NCBI GenBank assembly: GCA_017999915.1
Contig: JAGNKX010000010.1
Coordinates: forward strand, 76,381-140,380
Length of the DNA stretch: 64,000 nt
Direction of reading: 5' to 3'
Source: Spirochaetota bacterium
Lineage (GTDB): Bacteria; Spirochaetota; UBA4802; UBA5550
Shown here: piece by piece, positions 1 to 8,412 of the stretch
How positions within the stretch are numbered: the stretch's first letter is position 1
Layout: the number at the start of each line of letters is the position of its first letter
Notes under the pieces: model-generated
What the model saw: only the letters and a program-made list of their open reading frames with translations
Database searches by the model: none
Told to the model about the DNA's origin: nothing
Made by a program: the position numbers and the translations under genes

Positions 1-2329
1 GCAGAAGCAATGGTTCTCCGCATAATTTCGGGGTATCCTTTGAGCCAAAAAATTCTTGAATCCTTGCTGCTATTATTGGGATATCACCTGATTCGTAATC
101 AATATTTTTACGGCTTCCCGATGGAAGTGTTATCTGCTCCGGTGCCAGAGTGTCAAGCTGATGAAGATTCTCCCACCCCAAGCGGTTTTTCAATGCTTCA
201 AGGAGTATTTTTTCCGTAAATATGGGACCGCCGGAATAGTCTCCCAACGGAATGAGCCATGTATCGACTTCAGTCTCCAGCGCTTTGGTTTGAAAATCAG
301 GCCATTTACTCTGACATCCATATTTCTGTACAAACTGAATTCTTGCACAAAAACGCCTTGATTGTTCGTGCCATGGCAGGCAGTCAAATCCTTCTTTAGT
401 AATCCGTTCAATGATAATAGGAGCTATCTCATCGGCTGATGCTGTTTTCCCTTTTCTTCCTTTAAGAATAAGATTTCCCACACGTGTCATTGTCCGTAAT
501 CGCGGTGTCCACCCGTCCCATTCAACACGATGCTCTGTCGTAAGCTGCCCGGCCATGCCGCTTTCAAGGTCACCGATAGTTATCGGTGCCGCCAGAAATA
601 TGCGTGCGTCAGTTTCACCGCCGTCCAGCTCGGCAGCAGCCAGAAAATCCGCATCCCCCAGGCTGCCATTGAGCCGCGCTCCACGCCCGGAGGCCAGGAG
701 CCATCGTGAGACTGCGCCTCCGGCGGTTTTCTGCGCCGCGCGATCCGGGTAGGCCAGAAGGAGCAGTTTTCCCGCAAGTTCGACATCAATATCCGCGCCA
801 TGGGTTCCCTGCTGCTCTGACCCCGTCATGCGGAGAATCCGCCTGACTTCATCGGCGATGTGCCGGGCCGCGCCCTCGGGCAGGGCTCGGCGTTCCCCCC
901 GGCTCCATGCGGACCAGGCTGAAATCCTGTCGCGGAAATCCGGATCCTCTCCGCCAAGCGGATCGCCTTCCTCAAGGATGGCGGCGGCAACTGCTGCGGT
1001 GCCAAGCCAGCCCCTCGTCTTTGCCTCCAGTACCATGCGCCCGAGGCGGGGATGAAGGCCCATGGCTGCGGCGCCACGTCCGGTATCTGTAATCCGATTA
1101 TTGGTATCGATAAGACCAAGCATGAGAAGAAGTGATTGTGCCCGTTCCACCGCGGCCCGCGGCGGGGTTGTGAGCCATTTCAGGTCAAAGGGCGAGGCAC
1201 CCCACAGGGCGGTCTCTAGCACCAGGGGTGCCAGGTCCGATTCGCTTATTTCCGGGGGCGAGAATTCATCCCGCCTGTCGGATTCACTCCACCATCGCAG
1301 GCAGAGGCCAGGCCCAAGCCTTCCGGCCCTTCCCTTGCGCTGTTCCGCCGATGCGTTGCTGATGGGCGCCGTGTCCCAGTGGTCCATGCCGGTGCGGGGC
1401 AGATACCGGACCCTCCGCTCCAGGCCGCAGTCAACCACGGCGCGCACCCCCGGAATGGTCAGGCTCGTCTCAGCCACGTTGGTTGAAAGGATGATCCTGC
1501 TCTGACCCCCCGGCCAGGGGTTCAGCACCCTGCGCTGCTCCTCCGGAGGAAGCTGTCCGTGAAGCGTGACAATATCAGCGCCCAGGTTCGGATAATCCCT
1601 GTCTAAGGTTTCCCTGGCGCGATTGATTTCCCTGAACCCGGGGAGGAACACCAGTGTGTCGCAGCCGCCTTTGGCATCAAGGAGCTCCTGCGCCTCAGCT
1701 GCCAGCCGCGCGGCCCCCGCCCACGGCTTCTCGCCGGACCGCGGCGGCCGGTACAGGACGCGTACCGGATGGGTCCGGCCCGGCACTGAAACAAGGTTGA
1801 TATCGCCGAAGACGGAGCGGATATTTCCTGTGGGAAGGGTGGCGGACATGAAGAGGATCCTCAGGTCGGGCCGTAGAGTATCCCGGCAGTCCCAGGCGAG
1901 GGCCAGGGCCAGGTCCGCCTGGAGGTTCCGCTCGTGGAACTCGTCGAAGATCAGCGTCCCGTATCCTTCAAGGGACTGGTCATTCTGCATGATGCGCGTC
2001 AGCACCCCCTCGGTGACCACTTCAAGGCGGACTCCCGCGCCGGTCACGGTCTCGGTCCTGGTGCGCAGGCCCACGGTGTGCCCGACTTTCTCGCCGAGAA
2101 GGTCGGCGATGCGGTCCGCCGCGGCCCGCGCCGCGATCCGCCGGGGCTGGAGCAGCAATATCTTTGTGCTGCTGAAAGCCGGATGCGACAGGAGCCGCCA
2201 CGGCACCAGGGTCGTCTTGCCCGCGCCGGTCTCGGCGTGAAGCTGGAGCGTGCCGTCACGGGCCAGTGAATCCGCTATTTTGCCGAGGTGGGAATAAATC
2301 GGCAGGGTCTGCATATCATTCGGAACCAT
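1..2329 (-). CDS. hrpB: ATP-dependent RNA helicase HrpB (C-terminus cut by window edge)
   Basis: DEAH-box superfamily 2 helicase of the HrpB family, thought to act on RNA; its cellular role is poorly defined in most bacteria. The frame is open from the ATG at 2329 to the left edge, about 776 codons, and family members are roughly 800-850 residues, so only the last few dozen residues are missing. Visible motifs are GAGKTT (residues 35-40), DEFHER (129-134), MSATLP (161-166) and QRKGRAGR near residue 340, all intact. The HrpB-specific C-terminal part follows, with the sequence IQEFFGSKDTPKLCGEPLLL close to the edge. The next Met at residue 6 is an alternative start; the Shine-Dalgarno is weak either way. 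It diverges from the next gene. The 18-nt palindrome described at 571-588 lies inside the coding region. Confidence 0.93.
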   Translation of the reverse strand, partial: MVPNDMQTLPIYSHLGKIADSLARDGTLQLHAETGAGKTTLVPWRLLSHPAFSSTKILLLQPRRIAARAAADRIADLLGEKVGHTVGLRTRTETVTGAGVRLEVVTEGVLTRIMQNDQSLEGYGTLIFDEFHERNLQADLALALAWDCRDTLRPDLRILFMSATLPTGNIRSVFGDINLVSVPGRTHPVRVLYRPPRSGEKPWAGAARLAAEAQELLDAKGGCDTLVFLPGFREINRARETLDRDYPNLGADIVTLHGQLPPEEQRRVLNPWPGGQSRIILSTNVAETSLTIPGVRAVVDCGLERRVRYLPRTGMDHWDTAPISNASAEQRKGRAGRLGPGLCLRWWSESDRRDEFSPPEISESDLAPLVLETALWGASPFDLKWLTTPPRAAVERAQSLLLMLGLIDTNNRITDTGRGAAAMGLHPRLGRMVLEAKTRGWLGTAAVAAAILEEGDPLGGEDPDFRDRISAWSAWSRGERRALPEGAARHIADEVRRILRMTGSEQQGTHGADIDVELAGKLLLLAYPDRAAQKTAGGAVSRWLLASGRGARLNGSLGDADFLAAAELDGGETDARIFLAAPITIGDLESGMAGQLTTEHRVEWDGWTPRLRTMTRVGNLILKGRKGKTASADEIAPIIIERITKEGFDCLPWHEQSRRFCARIQFVQKYGCQSKWPDFQTKALETEVDTWLIPLGDYSGGPIFTEKILLEALKNRLGWENLHQLDTLAPEQITLPSGSRKNIDYESGDIPIIAARIQEFFGSKDTPKLCGEPLLL
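571..588. repeat. Copy of the CACCGATAGTTATCGGTG palindrome, inside hrpB
   Basis: The sequence CACCGATAGTTATCGGTG has 8-bp inverted arms around a 2-nt centre. The core GATAGTTATCGGT recurs at 4303-4315, 19699-19711, 49861-49874 and 49978-49991, with a one-mismatch copy at 49883-49896. A given 13-mer is expected well under once in 64 kb. Here the copy sits within codons for LAAPITIGDLE of hrpB and does not break the frame. Confidence 0.6.
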
Positions 2330-2461
2330 GGAGAAAATTTCTTCAGGAAGCGTCTTATACTTCAACTTTTATTTTGAATTTTCTTGTAATGCTCTTATTT
2401 TTCTTTTATACAATAACCTCTAACGCGGCATGTTCTATATCCTACATATAGGGGGATCGTC

Positions 2462-3343
2462 ATGGAAAGATCAACATCACACATGCCTGCGCCGCACTCG
2501 GACGCGGCCATCATCGGATTGTTCGGCAACCTCTCGTGGGAGGAAGGATGGAAGCTTGTAAGGGACACAGGCGGGAAAGGCGATGTGGGCAGGCTCATTA
2601 AAAAGGCCAATGCCCAGATCGCCGCTGCTGATACAGAGGAGAAGGTGCGTGAGCTTATACTCACCTATGAGGAAGTTCTGGAGATAGACCCGGGTAATTA
2701 CGAGGCGCTCTGGAGCCTGGGAAGGTACTACATGCTGCTGGGAATTGGCTATAGCGGCGGCAAGAGGGAGATGGAGGAATGCTTTTTCCGCGCGATTCGC
2801 TATTGCGAACGGGGCATGTACACGAACAGCGAGTTTAAAAAGCTCGTTGATGGCGGAACGAAGGAGTGGGACGCCGTCGCGGCCCTGACCGTTCGCGAGA
2901 TTGCCGCAATGTATTACTGGTATGGCGCCCTCGGGAACATCTACCGGATCTGCATGAATCCGGTGGAGAAGATTATCAATATGCGCTGGGTGGGCAGGAA
3001 CAAAAAAATGCTTCTGCGCATGATGGAAATCGATCCCGCGTGGGGCGGCGGCCATCCCTACCAGGCCATTGCCAGTTATTATGCCGTGCTCCCCCGTGTT
3101 CTCGGAGGAGACCTGAAAAAAGCGGCTTATTATTTCCAGAAAGCCGATGAAGCCGGACCTGACTGGGTGTACGTGAGGTTTTGGAGAGCCGTTGTGCTTC
3201 ACCGGAAAACCGGCGACCGCGAAGCGTTTATAAAAGATCTCCAATGGGTCATAGCGCAGGATCCACGAAAAGCCAGGAGTCCCTATCCCTGGAATGTCTT
3301 TTTTCAAAGGGAGGCGAAAAAGATGTTGGAGGAAAAATGGTGA
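2462..3343 (+). CDS. TatT-like TPR protein (TRAP transporter T-component family)
   Basis: A 293-residue helical repeat protein. The stretch YWYGALGNIYRICMN (about residue 150) and the segment GGGHPYQAIASYYAVLPRVL followed by GGDLKKAAYYFQKA (about 200-235) match the TatT family, known from the Treponema pallidum lipoprotein Tp0956, a trimeric TPR partner of a TRAP-type substrate-binding protein. Unlike that protein, no signal peptide or lipobox is present: the frame upstream of ATG 2462 reaches a stop at 2414 without another start codon, and AGGGGGA at 2450-2456 is a good ribosome-binding site. No TRAP transporter gene is nearby. It converges with the 5'-nucleotidase gene. Family assignment is from sequence pattern; the ligand is unknown. 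Confidence 0.75.
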   Translation: MERSTSHMPAPHSDAAIIGLFGNLSWEEGWKLVRDTGGKGDVGRLIKKANAQIAAADTEEKVRELILTYEEVLEIDPGNYEALWSLGRYYMLLGIGYSGGKREMEECFFRAIRYCERGMYTNSEFKKLVDGGTKEWDAVAALTVREIAAMYYWYGALGNIYRICMNPVEKIINMRWVGRNKKMLLRMMEIDPAWGGGHPYQAIASYYAVLPRVLGGDLKKAAYYFQKADEAGPDWVYVRFWRAVVLHRKTGDREAFIKDLQWVIAQDPRKARSPYPWNVFFQREAKKMLEEKW

Positions 3344-3351
3344 TATGTTTC

Positions 3352-3389
3352 GCCTGTGAGGATTACGAAAGATCGGAATTCTCACAGGC
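3352..3389. terminator. Bidirectional terminator-like hairpin between convergent genes
   Basis: Inverted repeat GCCTGTGAG (3352-3360) / CTCACAGGC (3381-3389) around a 20-nt loop, lying in the 57-nt gap between the convergent TatT-like and 5'-nucleotidase genes. There is no clear T-tract on either side, so the terminator role is inferred from position. Confidence 0.5.
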
Positions 3390-3400
3390 CCTATTCATCG

Positions 3401-5029
3401 CTACTCCCTCGTTATCCTGCCCTCGATCTTCGCGTCGATTTTTCCCTGCTTCCGGATCGTGTCCACCAGGAGCTCCCTGAGGGGAAGACCAGTCTTCGTC
3501 GAGGGCTTGCCTATGAAGACCTTGTACCCGTCGCCGCCGGAGTACATGAAGTCGGTGATGGTGACCGTGTAGGTCTTTGCCGTGTCAAGGGCCGCTCCTC
3601 CTATGGTGACATCCGCCACGGATTTGTCCTTGATCTTGAATTTGATTCCGGACACGTGGAGAAAGCCGCCGTCCTCGTCCTCACGCTTGCCCTGAACGGA
3701 CCGGGTCAGGGTTTCAAGCACCTCGGCGCCGGTGAGTTTCGCCACGATGATCTCGTTCGGATAGGGCATCACCTTGAAAATTCCCTCTATGGTGACGGGG
3801 CCCTTGTCCAGGCTCGATCGGAGCGACCCGGCGTTGATGAAGGCCATATCGGAGCTCGTGTAGTTCCGCATGATATCGCCCACGAAATTCCCCAGGTTCG
3901 TTTCCTCGTATCGGATGCGGCCCCGTTCCCCGTCGAGAAAGACAAGGGACTCGCCCACCACTTCCTTGAACGTGGCGCTCAGTTTTGCGTTATAGGCGTC
4001 GAGGATCTTCGTTACCTCGGGATCCTGCTTGATGCCCGGCGTGATGGGGATGTATTTCGACTTTTCCACCACCGCCTTCCTGGTCCTGGGATTGACGGCG
4101 ATATCGAGCCTGCCGAGGAAGCGGCCCTTTTCAAAGGCCTGGAATATGGGGACTCCCGCCGCGTACTTGACCGGGTCGAAGAGGATCTGGTCGTGGCCGC
4201 CGATGATTGCAGTGAGCTTCGGATTGGCCTTGGCTATATCGGAATCGGTCTGGAACTTGCTGTGGGAGAGAAGTATCGCTGGGCCCTTTACCGCCGCCTT
4301 ACGATAGTTATCGGTTACGGTCTGTATCGAGTCGAGCACGTCGAGCTTTTCGACATTGCCCGGCGCGGTGGTGACCAGGAGCTCGGTGGTGGTCGCGCCG
4401 ATCACCGTGAGAACCACCCCCTGCCCGAGGGGAAACGACACGGACGGCTCATTCATCAGCCTGCTGTTATCCTTCCAGATAATATTGGAGCTGATGATGG
4501 GGAACCTGGCTGCCTTCTTCATTGCGATGAAATTCTCCAGGCCGAAGTCGAACTCGTGGTTCCCCACGGTCATGACGTTCACGCCCATGACGTTTAATAT
4601 CTCGATGTCAGGCTTGCCCTGGAATACCGTTGACATCGGCGTGCCCTGCAGCACGTCGCCCGCCACCAGGAGGAGCGTCTTCACGCCTTTTTTATCGTTC
4701 TCCGCCCTGATCTCCTTTACCAGGGTTGCGATGCCGGCAATTCCTCCCACTTCAGCGTAGGTGCCGTCATCCTTCCTGACCTTGAAGGGCATCAGGTTTC
4801 CGTGCAGATCGTTGAAGAAAAGGACCGTCGTCCTGACCTGCCGCGCTTCGGGCTGCTTTTTTTTAGAGGGTTTCGCCTTGGCCAGAAGCTCGCCCCGGCC
4901 GGTGTCTAGCCATGACCGGTCCGCGTCGGCGCGGACGAAGCTCTCGGCGGCGGCGCGGGGCATCGGCGCCAGGCCGGCCGCCATGACGAGGGTCAGAGTA
5001 ACCAGCGATAGTCGCTTGAACAGTTTCAT
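3401..5029 (-). CDS. Exported 5'-nucleotidase / 2',3'-cyclic phosphodiesterase (UshA family)
   Basis: A 542-residue bimetallic phosphoesterase that hydrolyses nucleotides outside the inner membrane, releasing nucleosides for salvage. A Sec signal peptide is visible (MKLFKRLSLVTLTLVMAAGL, then APMPRAAA). The calcineurin-like domain carries FFNDLHGN (71-78), AGDVLQGTPMS (123-133), GNHEFDFG (156-163), a later SHS and GGHD; these are the metal-binding motifs of the family. The 5_nucleotid_C domain follows from about residue 335 with NLGNFVGDIMRN, FINAGSLRSSLDKG and VMPYPNEI. Length is typical. It appears monocistronic, converging with the TatT-like gene. The sequence does not decide between UshA, YfkN or CpdB-like specificity. 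One palindrome copy (4303-4315) falls in its coding region. Confidence 0.9.
   Translation of the reverse strand: MKLFKRLSLVTLTLVMAAGLAPMPRAAAESFVRADADRSWLDTGRGELLAKAKPSKKKQPEARQVRTTVLFFNDLHGNLMPFKVRKDDGTYAEVGGIAGIATLVKEIRAENDKKGVKTLLLVAGDVLQGTPMSTVFQGKPDIEILNVMGVNVMTVGNHEFDFGLENFIAMKKAARFPIISSNIIWKDNSRLMNEPSVSFPLGQGVVLTVIGATTTELLVTTAPGNVEKLDVLDSIQTVTDNYRKAAVKGPAILLSHSKFQTDSDIAKANPKLTAIIGGHDQILFDPVKYAAGVPIFQAFEKGRFLGRLDIAVNPRTRKAVVEKSKYIPITPGIKQDPEVTKILDAYNAKLSATFKEVVGESLVFLDGERGRIRYEETNLGNFVGDIMRNYTSSDMAFINAGSLRSSLDKGPVTIEGIFKVMPYPNEIIVAKLTGAEVLETLTRSVQGKREDEDGGFLHVSGIKFKIKDKSVADVTIGGAALDTAKTYTVTITDFMYSGGDGYKVFIGKPSTKTGLPLRELLVDTIRKQGKIDAKIEGRITRE
4303..4315. repeat. GATAGTTATCGGT copy inside the 5'-nucleotidase gene
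   Basis: The same 13-base core as at 571-588, here within codons for VTDNYRKA of the 5'-nucleotidase. The flanks (ACGATAGTTATCGGTTACG) keep a 12-bp palindrome CGATAGTTATCG. Listed because the repeat recurs in the window in both coding and non-coding DNA. Confidence 0.5.
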
Positions 5030-5129
5030 GTGTCATGCCTCCGGGAATGATGATAGCGTATTAACATTCTCAATACTGGCGGGTAAACAAATAAAATCAA
5101 CCACAAATTGACGCGGTTTCACAACACGT

Positions 5130-6053
5130 TTAGTGCTGTTTTTTATTTTTATCGGGAATCAGGACGGAAAGAAGGATTGAAACGACGAGGAGACCGCCCA
5201 CCACCGACAGGGCGATGGACACCGGGATCTTGTAGAATTCGGAGATGAGCATCTTCACCCCCACGAAGACCAGGATAAGGGAGAGCCCATAGTTGAGGAA
5301 CCGGAAGAGCTTCATGATTCCCGAAACGGCGAAGTAGAGGGCGCGGAGCCCCAGGATGGCGAAGATGTTGGACGTGAACACGATAAAGGGATGCAGCGTA
5401 ATCGAGAGTATCGCCGGGATGGAGTCGATGGCGAAGACGATGTCCGTTGTTTCGATCACGATGAGGGTCACGAAGATGGGCGTGGCCAGCCTTTTCCCGG
5501 CCTTCTTGATGAAAAAATTCCCGCCCTTGTAGTCGTAGTCGACCGGATATATCTTGTTGAAGGCCCGGAGGGCGGGATTCTTCTCGGGATGTATCTCCTT
5601 CTCTTTTTCAAAGGCCATCTTGATGCCGATGTAGACCAGGAAGGCCCCCAGGACATAGATGGCCCAGTGGAGGCGCTGGATGATGGCCACGCCGGCCAGG
5701 ATGAAGGTTGCCCGCATGATAATGGCGCCCAGGATCCCCCAGAAGAGGATCTTGTGCTGGAACCGCGGCGGGATGTCGAAGTAGGTGAATATCAGGATAA
5801 AGACGAAGATATTGTCGACGCTCAGGGCCTTTTCGATGAGATAGCCGGTGAGGAACTCCAGAGCGTAATCCTTTCCCATGTAGAAATACACGCCGACGTT
5901 GAACAGGAGGGACAGGACGATCCAGAAGAGGGTCCATAGAAGGGCTTCCCTGACCCGGATGTCACGGTCCTTTTTCTGCAGTACCTTCAGGTCGAGGACC
6001 AGCATGCCGATGATGAACGCTATGAAACCGATCCATAACAGCGCCTGTGTCAT
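5130..6053 (-). CDS. TerC/Alx family integral membrane protein
   Basis: A 307-residue polytopic membrane protein with about eight or nine hydrophobic segments. The family hallmarks EKALSVDNIFVFILIFTYF (about residues 78-97) and VIETTDIVFAIDSIPAIL (about 200-217) hold the conserved acidic residues within membrane segments. TerC-family proteins (TerC, Alx, MeeF/MeeY) have been linked to tellurite resistance and, more recently, to manganese export; which applies here cannot be read from sequence. It ends in a charged cytoplasmic tail DKNKKQH. The manganese-sensing yybP-ykoY riboswitch often found before such genes is absent: only 69 AT-rich bases separate the start from the dedA stop codon, so the two may be co-transcribed. 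Confidence 0.9.
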   Translation of the reverse strand: MTQALLWIGFIAFIIGMLVLDLKVLQKKDRDIRVREALLWTLFWIVLSLLFNVGVYFYMGKDYALEFLTGYLIEKALSVDNIFVFILIFTYFDIPPRFQHKILFWGILGAIIMRATFILAGVAIIQRLHWAIYVLGAFLVYIGIKMAFEKEKEIHPEKNPALRAFNKIYPVDYDYKGGNFFIKKAGKRLATPIFVTLIVIETTDIVFAIDSIPAILSITLHPFIVFTSNIFAILGLRALYFAVSGIMKLFRFLNYGLSLILVFVGVKMLISEFYKIPVSIALSVVGGLLVVSILLSVLIPDKNKKQH

Positions 6054-6122
6054 TGTTGCATATCCTTATGGTGTGATAATTGTAATAATAATGTAATTAT
6101 TTGACAAGGGATGTCAATATAA

Positions 6123-6785
6123 TTATTCCGATACCGCCGGTTCCTCTTTTTTCTCGAAGCGCATTCGTACCACCTGGTAGACGATCGGTATCACGGATAT
6201 TACGATAATGACAATGACGACCAGCGAAAAGTATTTTTTTACAAACGGCAGGTTCCCGAAAAAGTATCCGGAAAGAACGAAGATCGCAGGCCAGAGAATG
6301 CCGCTGAAAATATCAAAGGCAAGGAACTTGGCGTAGTTCATTTTACCGATCCCCGCCACGAAGGGCATGAAGGTCCTGATGATCGGCGCGAATCGTCCGA
6401 AGATAACGGCAAGCCCGCCGTGCTTTTCGTAGAATTCATGGGTACGGTCAAGGTGCTTCTTGTTGAGGAAGCGCACGTTTTCCCTGCTGAAAATTCTGGG
6501 ACCGATGGAGCGCCCGATCCAGTAGTTGACATTGTCGCCGATGATGGCGGCCGCGGGAAACACGACCATAAGGATAGTTACGTCAAATGACCCGATGCCG
6601 GCCAGGGCCCCGGCAGCGAAGAGGAGCGAATCGCCGGGAAGGAACGGCGTGATAACGAGGCCTGTTTCGCAGAAGACGATCACGAAGAGTATTATGTAGG
6701 ACCATACGCCGAAGGTCTGGATGATCATGTCCAGGTAACGGTCGACATGGAGGACGATATCTATGAATTTCAGCACTAATTCCAA
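6123..6785 (-). CDS. DedA family membrane protein (TTG start)
   Basis: A DedA/SNARE-associated (VTT) family membrane protein, related to undecaprenyl-phosphate and phospholipid translocases. Recognisable features are VFCETGLVITPFLPGDSLLF, then GDNVNYWIGRSIG, RFAPIIRTFMPFVAGIGKM and about five hydrophobic segments. An in-frame ATG exists at 6899, but it would add 38 polar residues not seen in the family. The TTG at 6785 begins LELVLKFIDIVLHVD, which matches the usual DedA N-terminus, and has AGGA seven bases upstream, so I choose it (220 residues, the normal length). Likely co-transcribed with the TerC gene downstream; diverges from the rubrerythrin gene. Confidence 0.88.
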   Translation of the reverse strand: MELVLKFIDIVLHVDRYLDMIIQTFGVWSYIILFVIVFCETGLVITPFLPGDSLLFAAGALAGIGSFDVTILMVVFPAAAIIGDNVNYWIGRSIGPRIFSRENVRFLNKKHLDRTHEFYEKHGGLAVIFGRFAPIIRTFMPFVAGIGKMNYAKFLAFDIFSGILWPAIFVLSGYFFGNLPFVKKYFSLVVIVIIVISVIPIVYQVVRMRFEKKEEPAVSE

Positions 6786-6926
6786 ATCATTATCCTGTCT
6801 ATATTTATTCGATGACGTGAAACCATATGAAATGACCGGTTCCTTGTCAAGAAAATATGAATAAAATGAATCCAGGGTACGGCTGAAAATTGCTTGCAAT
6901 TATTTATATTTGATAATGATGTACAT

Positions 6927-6958
6927 GCATATTCCCCGTGTATACATGGGGAATATGC
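6927..6958. promoter_or_regulatory. 11-bp inverted repeat in the dedA/rubrerythrin divergent region
   Basis: Perfect arms GCATATTCCCC (6927-6937) and GGGGAATATGC (6948-6958) around a 10-base centre. It lies 31 bases before the rubrerythrin start and about 140 bases upstream of the dedA start. It could be an operator for a dimeric regulator, or a hairpin in the rubrerythrin leader. No match to a known box is claimed; ATTATAATTAA just downstream (6964-6974) only loosely resembles part of a PerR site. Confidence 0.5.
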
Positions 6959-6988
6959 CAGCATATTATAATTAAGGAGGATTTATTG

Positions 6989-7603
6989 ATGAAAAATCTG
7001 TTAATAAGCGTTATCTGTTTCGGCGTGGCCATCACCGTCTTCACCGGTTGTAAAAAGAAGGAAGCCACTGTTGAGAATTTAAAAAGCGCCATCACCGGCG
7101 AGACCACGGCGAGCGCCAAATATGCCGCCTACGCGAAAAAGGCCAAGGAAGAGAAGTTTGACAAGATAGCGAAGCTTTTTGAGGCCGCTTCCACGGCCGA
7201 GGCCGCCCATGCGAAAAAACATACCGGGGTGCTGGAAAAGATGGGAGTGAAGATGGATCCCATTAAACCGCAATTCACCGTGATGTCGACGAAGGAGAAC
7301 CTCGATGACGCGCTGAAGGGAGAAACCCACGAAATCGACACCATGTATCCCGACTACATCAAAAAGGCCAAGGAAGAAGGAAAGGATGACGCGGTTACTA
7401 CCTTCGATTGGGCCATGCAGGTTGAAAAAATGCACCAGGCTTTTTACAAGGCGGCCATCGAGGCCCTGGCAAAGAATGATTTCAAAGGTCTTTCCGACAC
7501 CTATGCCGTGTGCCCGGTATGCGGCAATACCGTCGCGGGCAATGCTCCAAATACATGTCCGTTATGCGGTGCAGCTCAGGCTGATTTCGCAGTTATCAAA
7601 TAG
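6989..7603 (+). CDS. rbr: Rubrerythrin as a predicted lipoprotein
   Basis: A 204-residue rubrerythrin, which reduces peroxide at a diiron site using electrons from its rubredoxin-like domain. The four-helix domain shows GETTASAKYAAYAKKA, EAASTAEAAHAKKH (an ExxH), GETHE and EKMHQAF (the second ExxH), so the full ligand set is present. The C-terminus has CPVC and CPLC, the rubredoxin-like iron site. The unusual part is the N-terminus: MKNLLISVICFGVAITVFTG then C is a lipoprotein signal, so the protein would be anchored outside the cytoplasmic membrane, whereas rubrerythrins are normally cytosolic. The start at 6989 is set by AAGGAGGA at 6974-6981; an upstream ATG at 6938 lies inside the inverted repeat and lacks such a site. 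Confidence 0.92.
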   Translation: MKNLLISVICFGVAITVFTGCKKKEATVENLKSAITGETTASAKYAAYAKKAKEEKFDKIAKLFEAASTAEAAHAKKHTGVLEKMGVKMDPIKPQFTVMSTKENLDDALKGETHEIDTMYPDYIKKAKEEGKDDAVTTFDWAMQVEKMHQAFYKAAIEALAKNDFKGLSDTYAVCPVCGNTVAGNAPNTCPLCGAAQADFAVIK

Positions 7604-7614
7604 CGTGATGGAAC

Positions 7615-7641
7615 CAGGGAGGTCCGAAAGGTGCCTCCCTG
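7615..7641 (+). terminator. Terminator after the rubrerythrin gene
   Basis: CAGGGAGG (7615-7622) pairs with CCTCCCTG (7634-7641) around an 11-base loop, followed by ATTTTATCGTT. It starts 11 bases after the stop codon. The T-run is short, so termination may be partial. Confidence 0.7.
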
Positions 7642-8004
7642 ATTTTATCGTTACCTCTCGCATTTTGATTTACCCGATCACCGATTTGCCTGATTTATCC
7701 TACATTATGTCGTGTTAAATTATCCTGTTATCAAAAAACAGGTACAATTTATAAAAAATTAATAATTGTATACAAAATTCCAGTTGACATTCGAATAAAA
7801 TGGTATAATTATTCATTGTCCTGAATTAATTCGGGATACATTTCCGGTCTTTAGAATAAACCATCAAGGCAAGCTTGTAAAACAGGGTTCTCATTGTGAA
7901 AGCAGTGATGACTCCGTTTTCAGCGGAATATGCCTGCAAGGGAACGACCTTTTTCATTTGGGAGGCTCCCTCGTACTACTTCCGTGGGGATTTTTGGAGG
8001 CTCT
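7642..8004. other. AT-rich intergenic region with an extended -10 promoter element
   Basis: No gene is visible. At 7801-7809 the bases TGGTATAAT form an extended -10 element (TGnTATAAT). A TTGACA lies at 7784-7789, but the spacer is 14 bases, shorter than usual, so the extended -10 may be doing the work. The inferred transcript would run about 190 bases before the Gre-domain gene at 8005, leaving a long untranslated leader. Confidence 0.45.
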
Positions 8005-8412
8005 ATGCGCAAGGGAAAAATTTTTACACGTCAAGATTATGAACGGCTCTGGAGCATCATTACGAGCAGGGAAGCAGTATCAGGCATCGAGGCTGGTACC
8101 GTCAATACCCTGAAGCGTGATCTGGAGCATTCCCGCCTTGTGGAGCCTGATGAAATAAGATCGAACATCGTAACCATGAACTCGAAATTCAGCCTCAAAA
8201 ACCTCGGCAATGGCAAAAAAGATATTTACTCGCTGGTATTTCCCAAGGACAGCACGGAAAAGAATAAAATCAATGTCCTCTCCGGCCTTGGAGCGCAGAT
8301 CCTTGGCAGTCCTGTCGGCACGGTCATAAAGACCAGCCCCGCGGGGGAACAGTATTATATCATCGATGATATTGTCTATCAGCCCGAAGCGGCCGGCGAC
8401 TACCATCTATAG
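8005..8412 (+). CDS. GreA/GreB C-terminal-domain protein (Rnk-like)
   Basis: A 135-residue protein whose second half (from SNIVTMNSKFSLKNLGNGKK to QYYIIDDIVYQPEAAGD) resembles the C-terminal FKBP-like domain of GreA/GreB transcript cleavage factors. The N-terminal part is short and helical (TRQDYERLWSIITSREAVSG), as in Rnk-type regulators, rather than the long acidic coiled coil of true Gre factors. It probably binds RNA polymerase near the secondary channel without cleavage activity; this is inference from domain content. GGAGG at 7996-8000 fixes the start at 8005; an in-frame ATG at 7930 would add 25 unrelated residues. It stands alone, between a long leader and the hairpin array. Confidence 0.75.
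   Translation: MRKGKIFTRQDYERLWSIITSREAVSGIEAGTVNTLKRDLEHSRLVEPDEIRSNIVTMNSKFSLKNLGNGKKDIYSLVFPKDSTEKNKINVLSGLGAQILGSPVGTVIKTSPAGEQYYIIDDIVYQPEAAGDYHL

Noticed and set aside
3356-4597. 413-codon rightward frame opposite the 5'-nucleotidase gene
   Set aside because: Shadow of the conserved minus-strand gene, with no recognisable domain or ribosome-binding site.
7784-7809. Classical TTGACA/TATAAT promoter before the Gre-domain gene
   Set aside because: The spacer is only 14 bases; I keep the extended -10 element but not the pair as a standard promoter.
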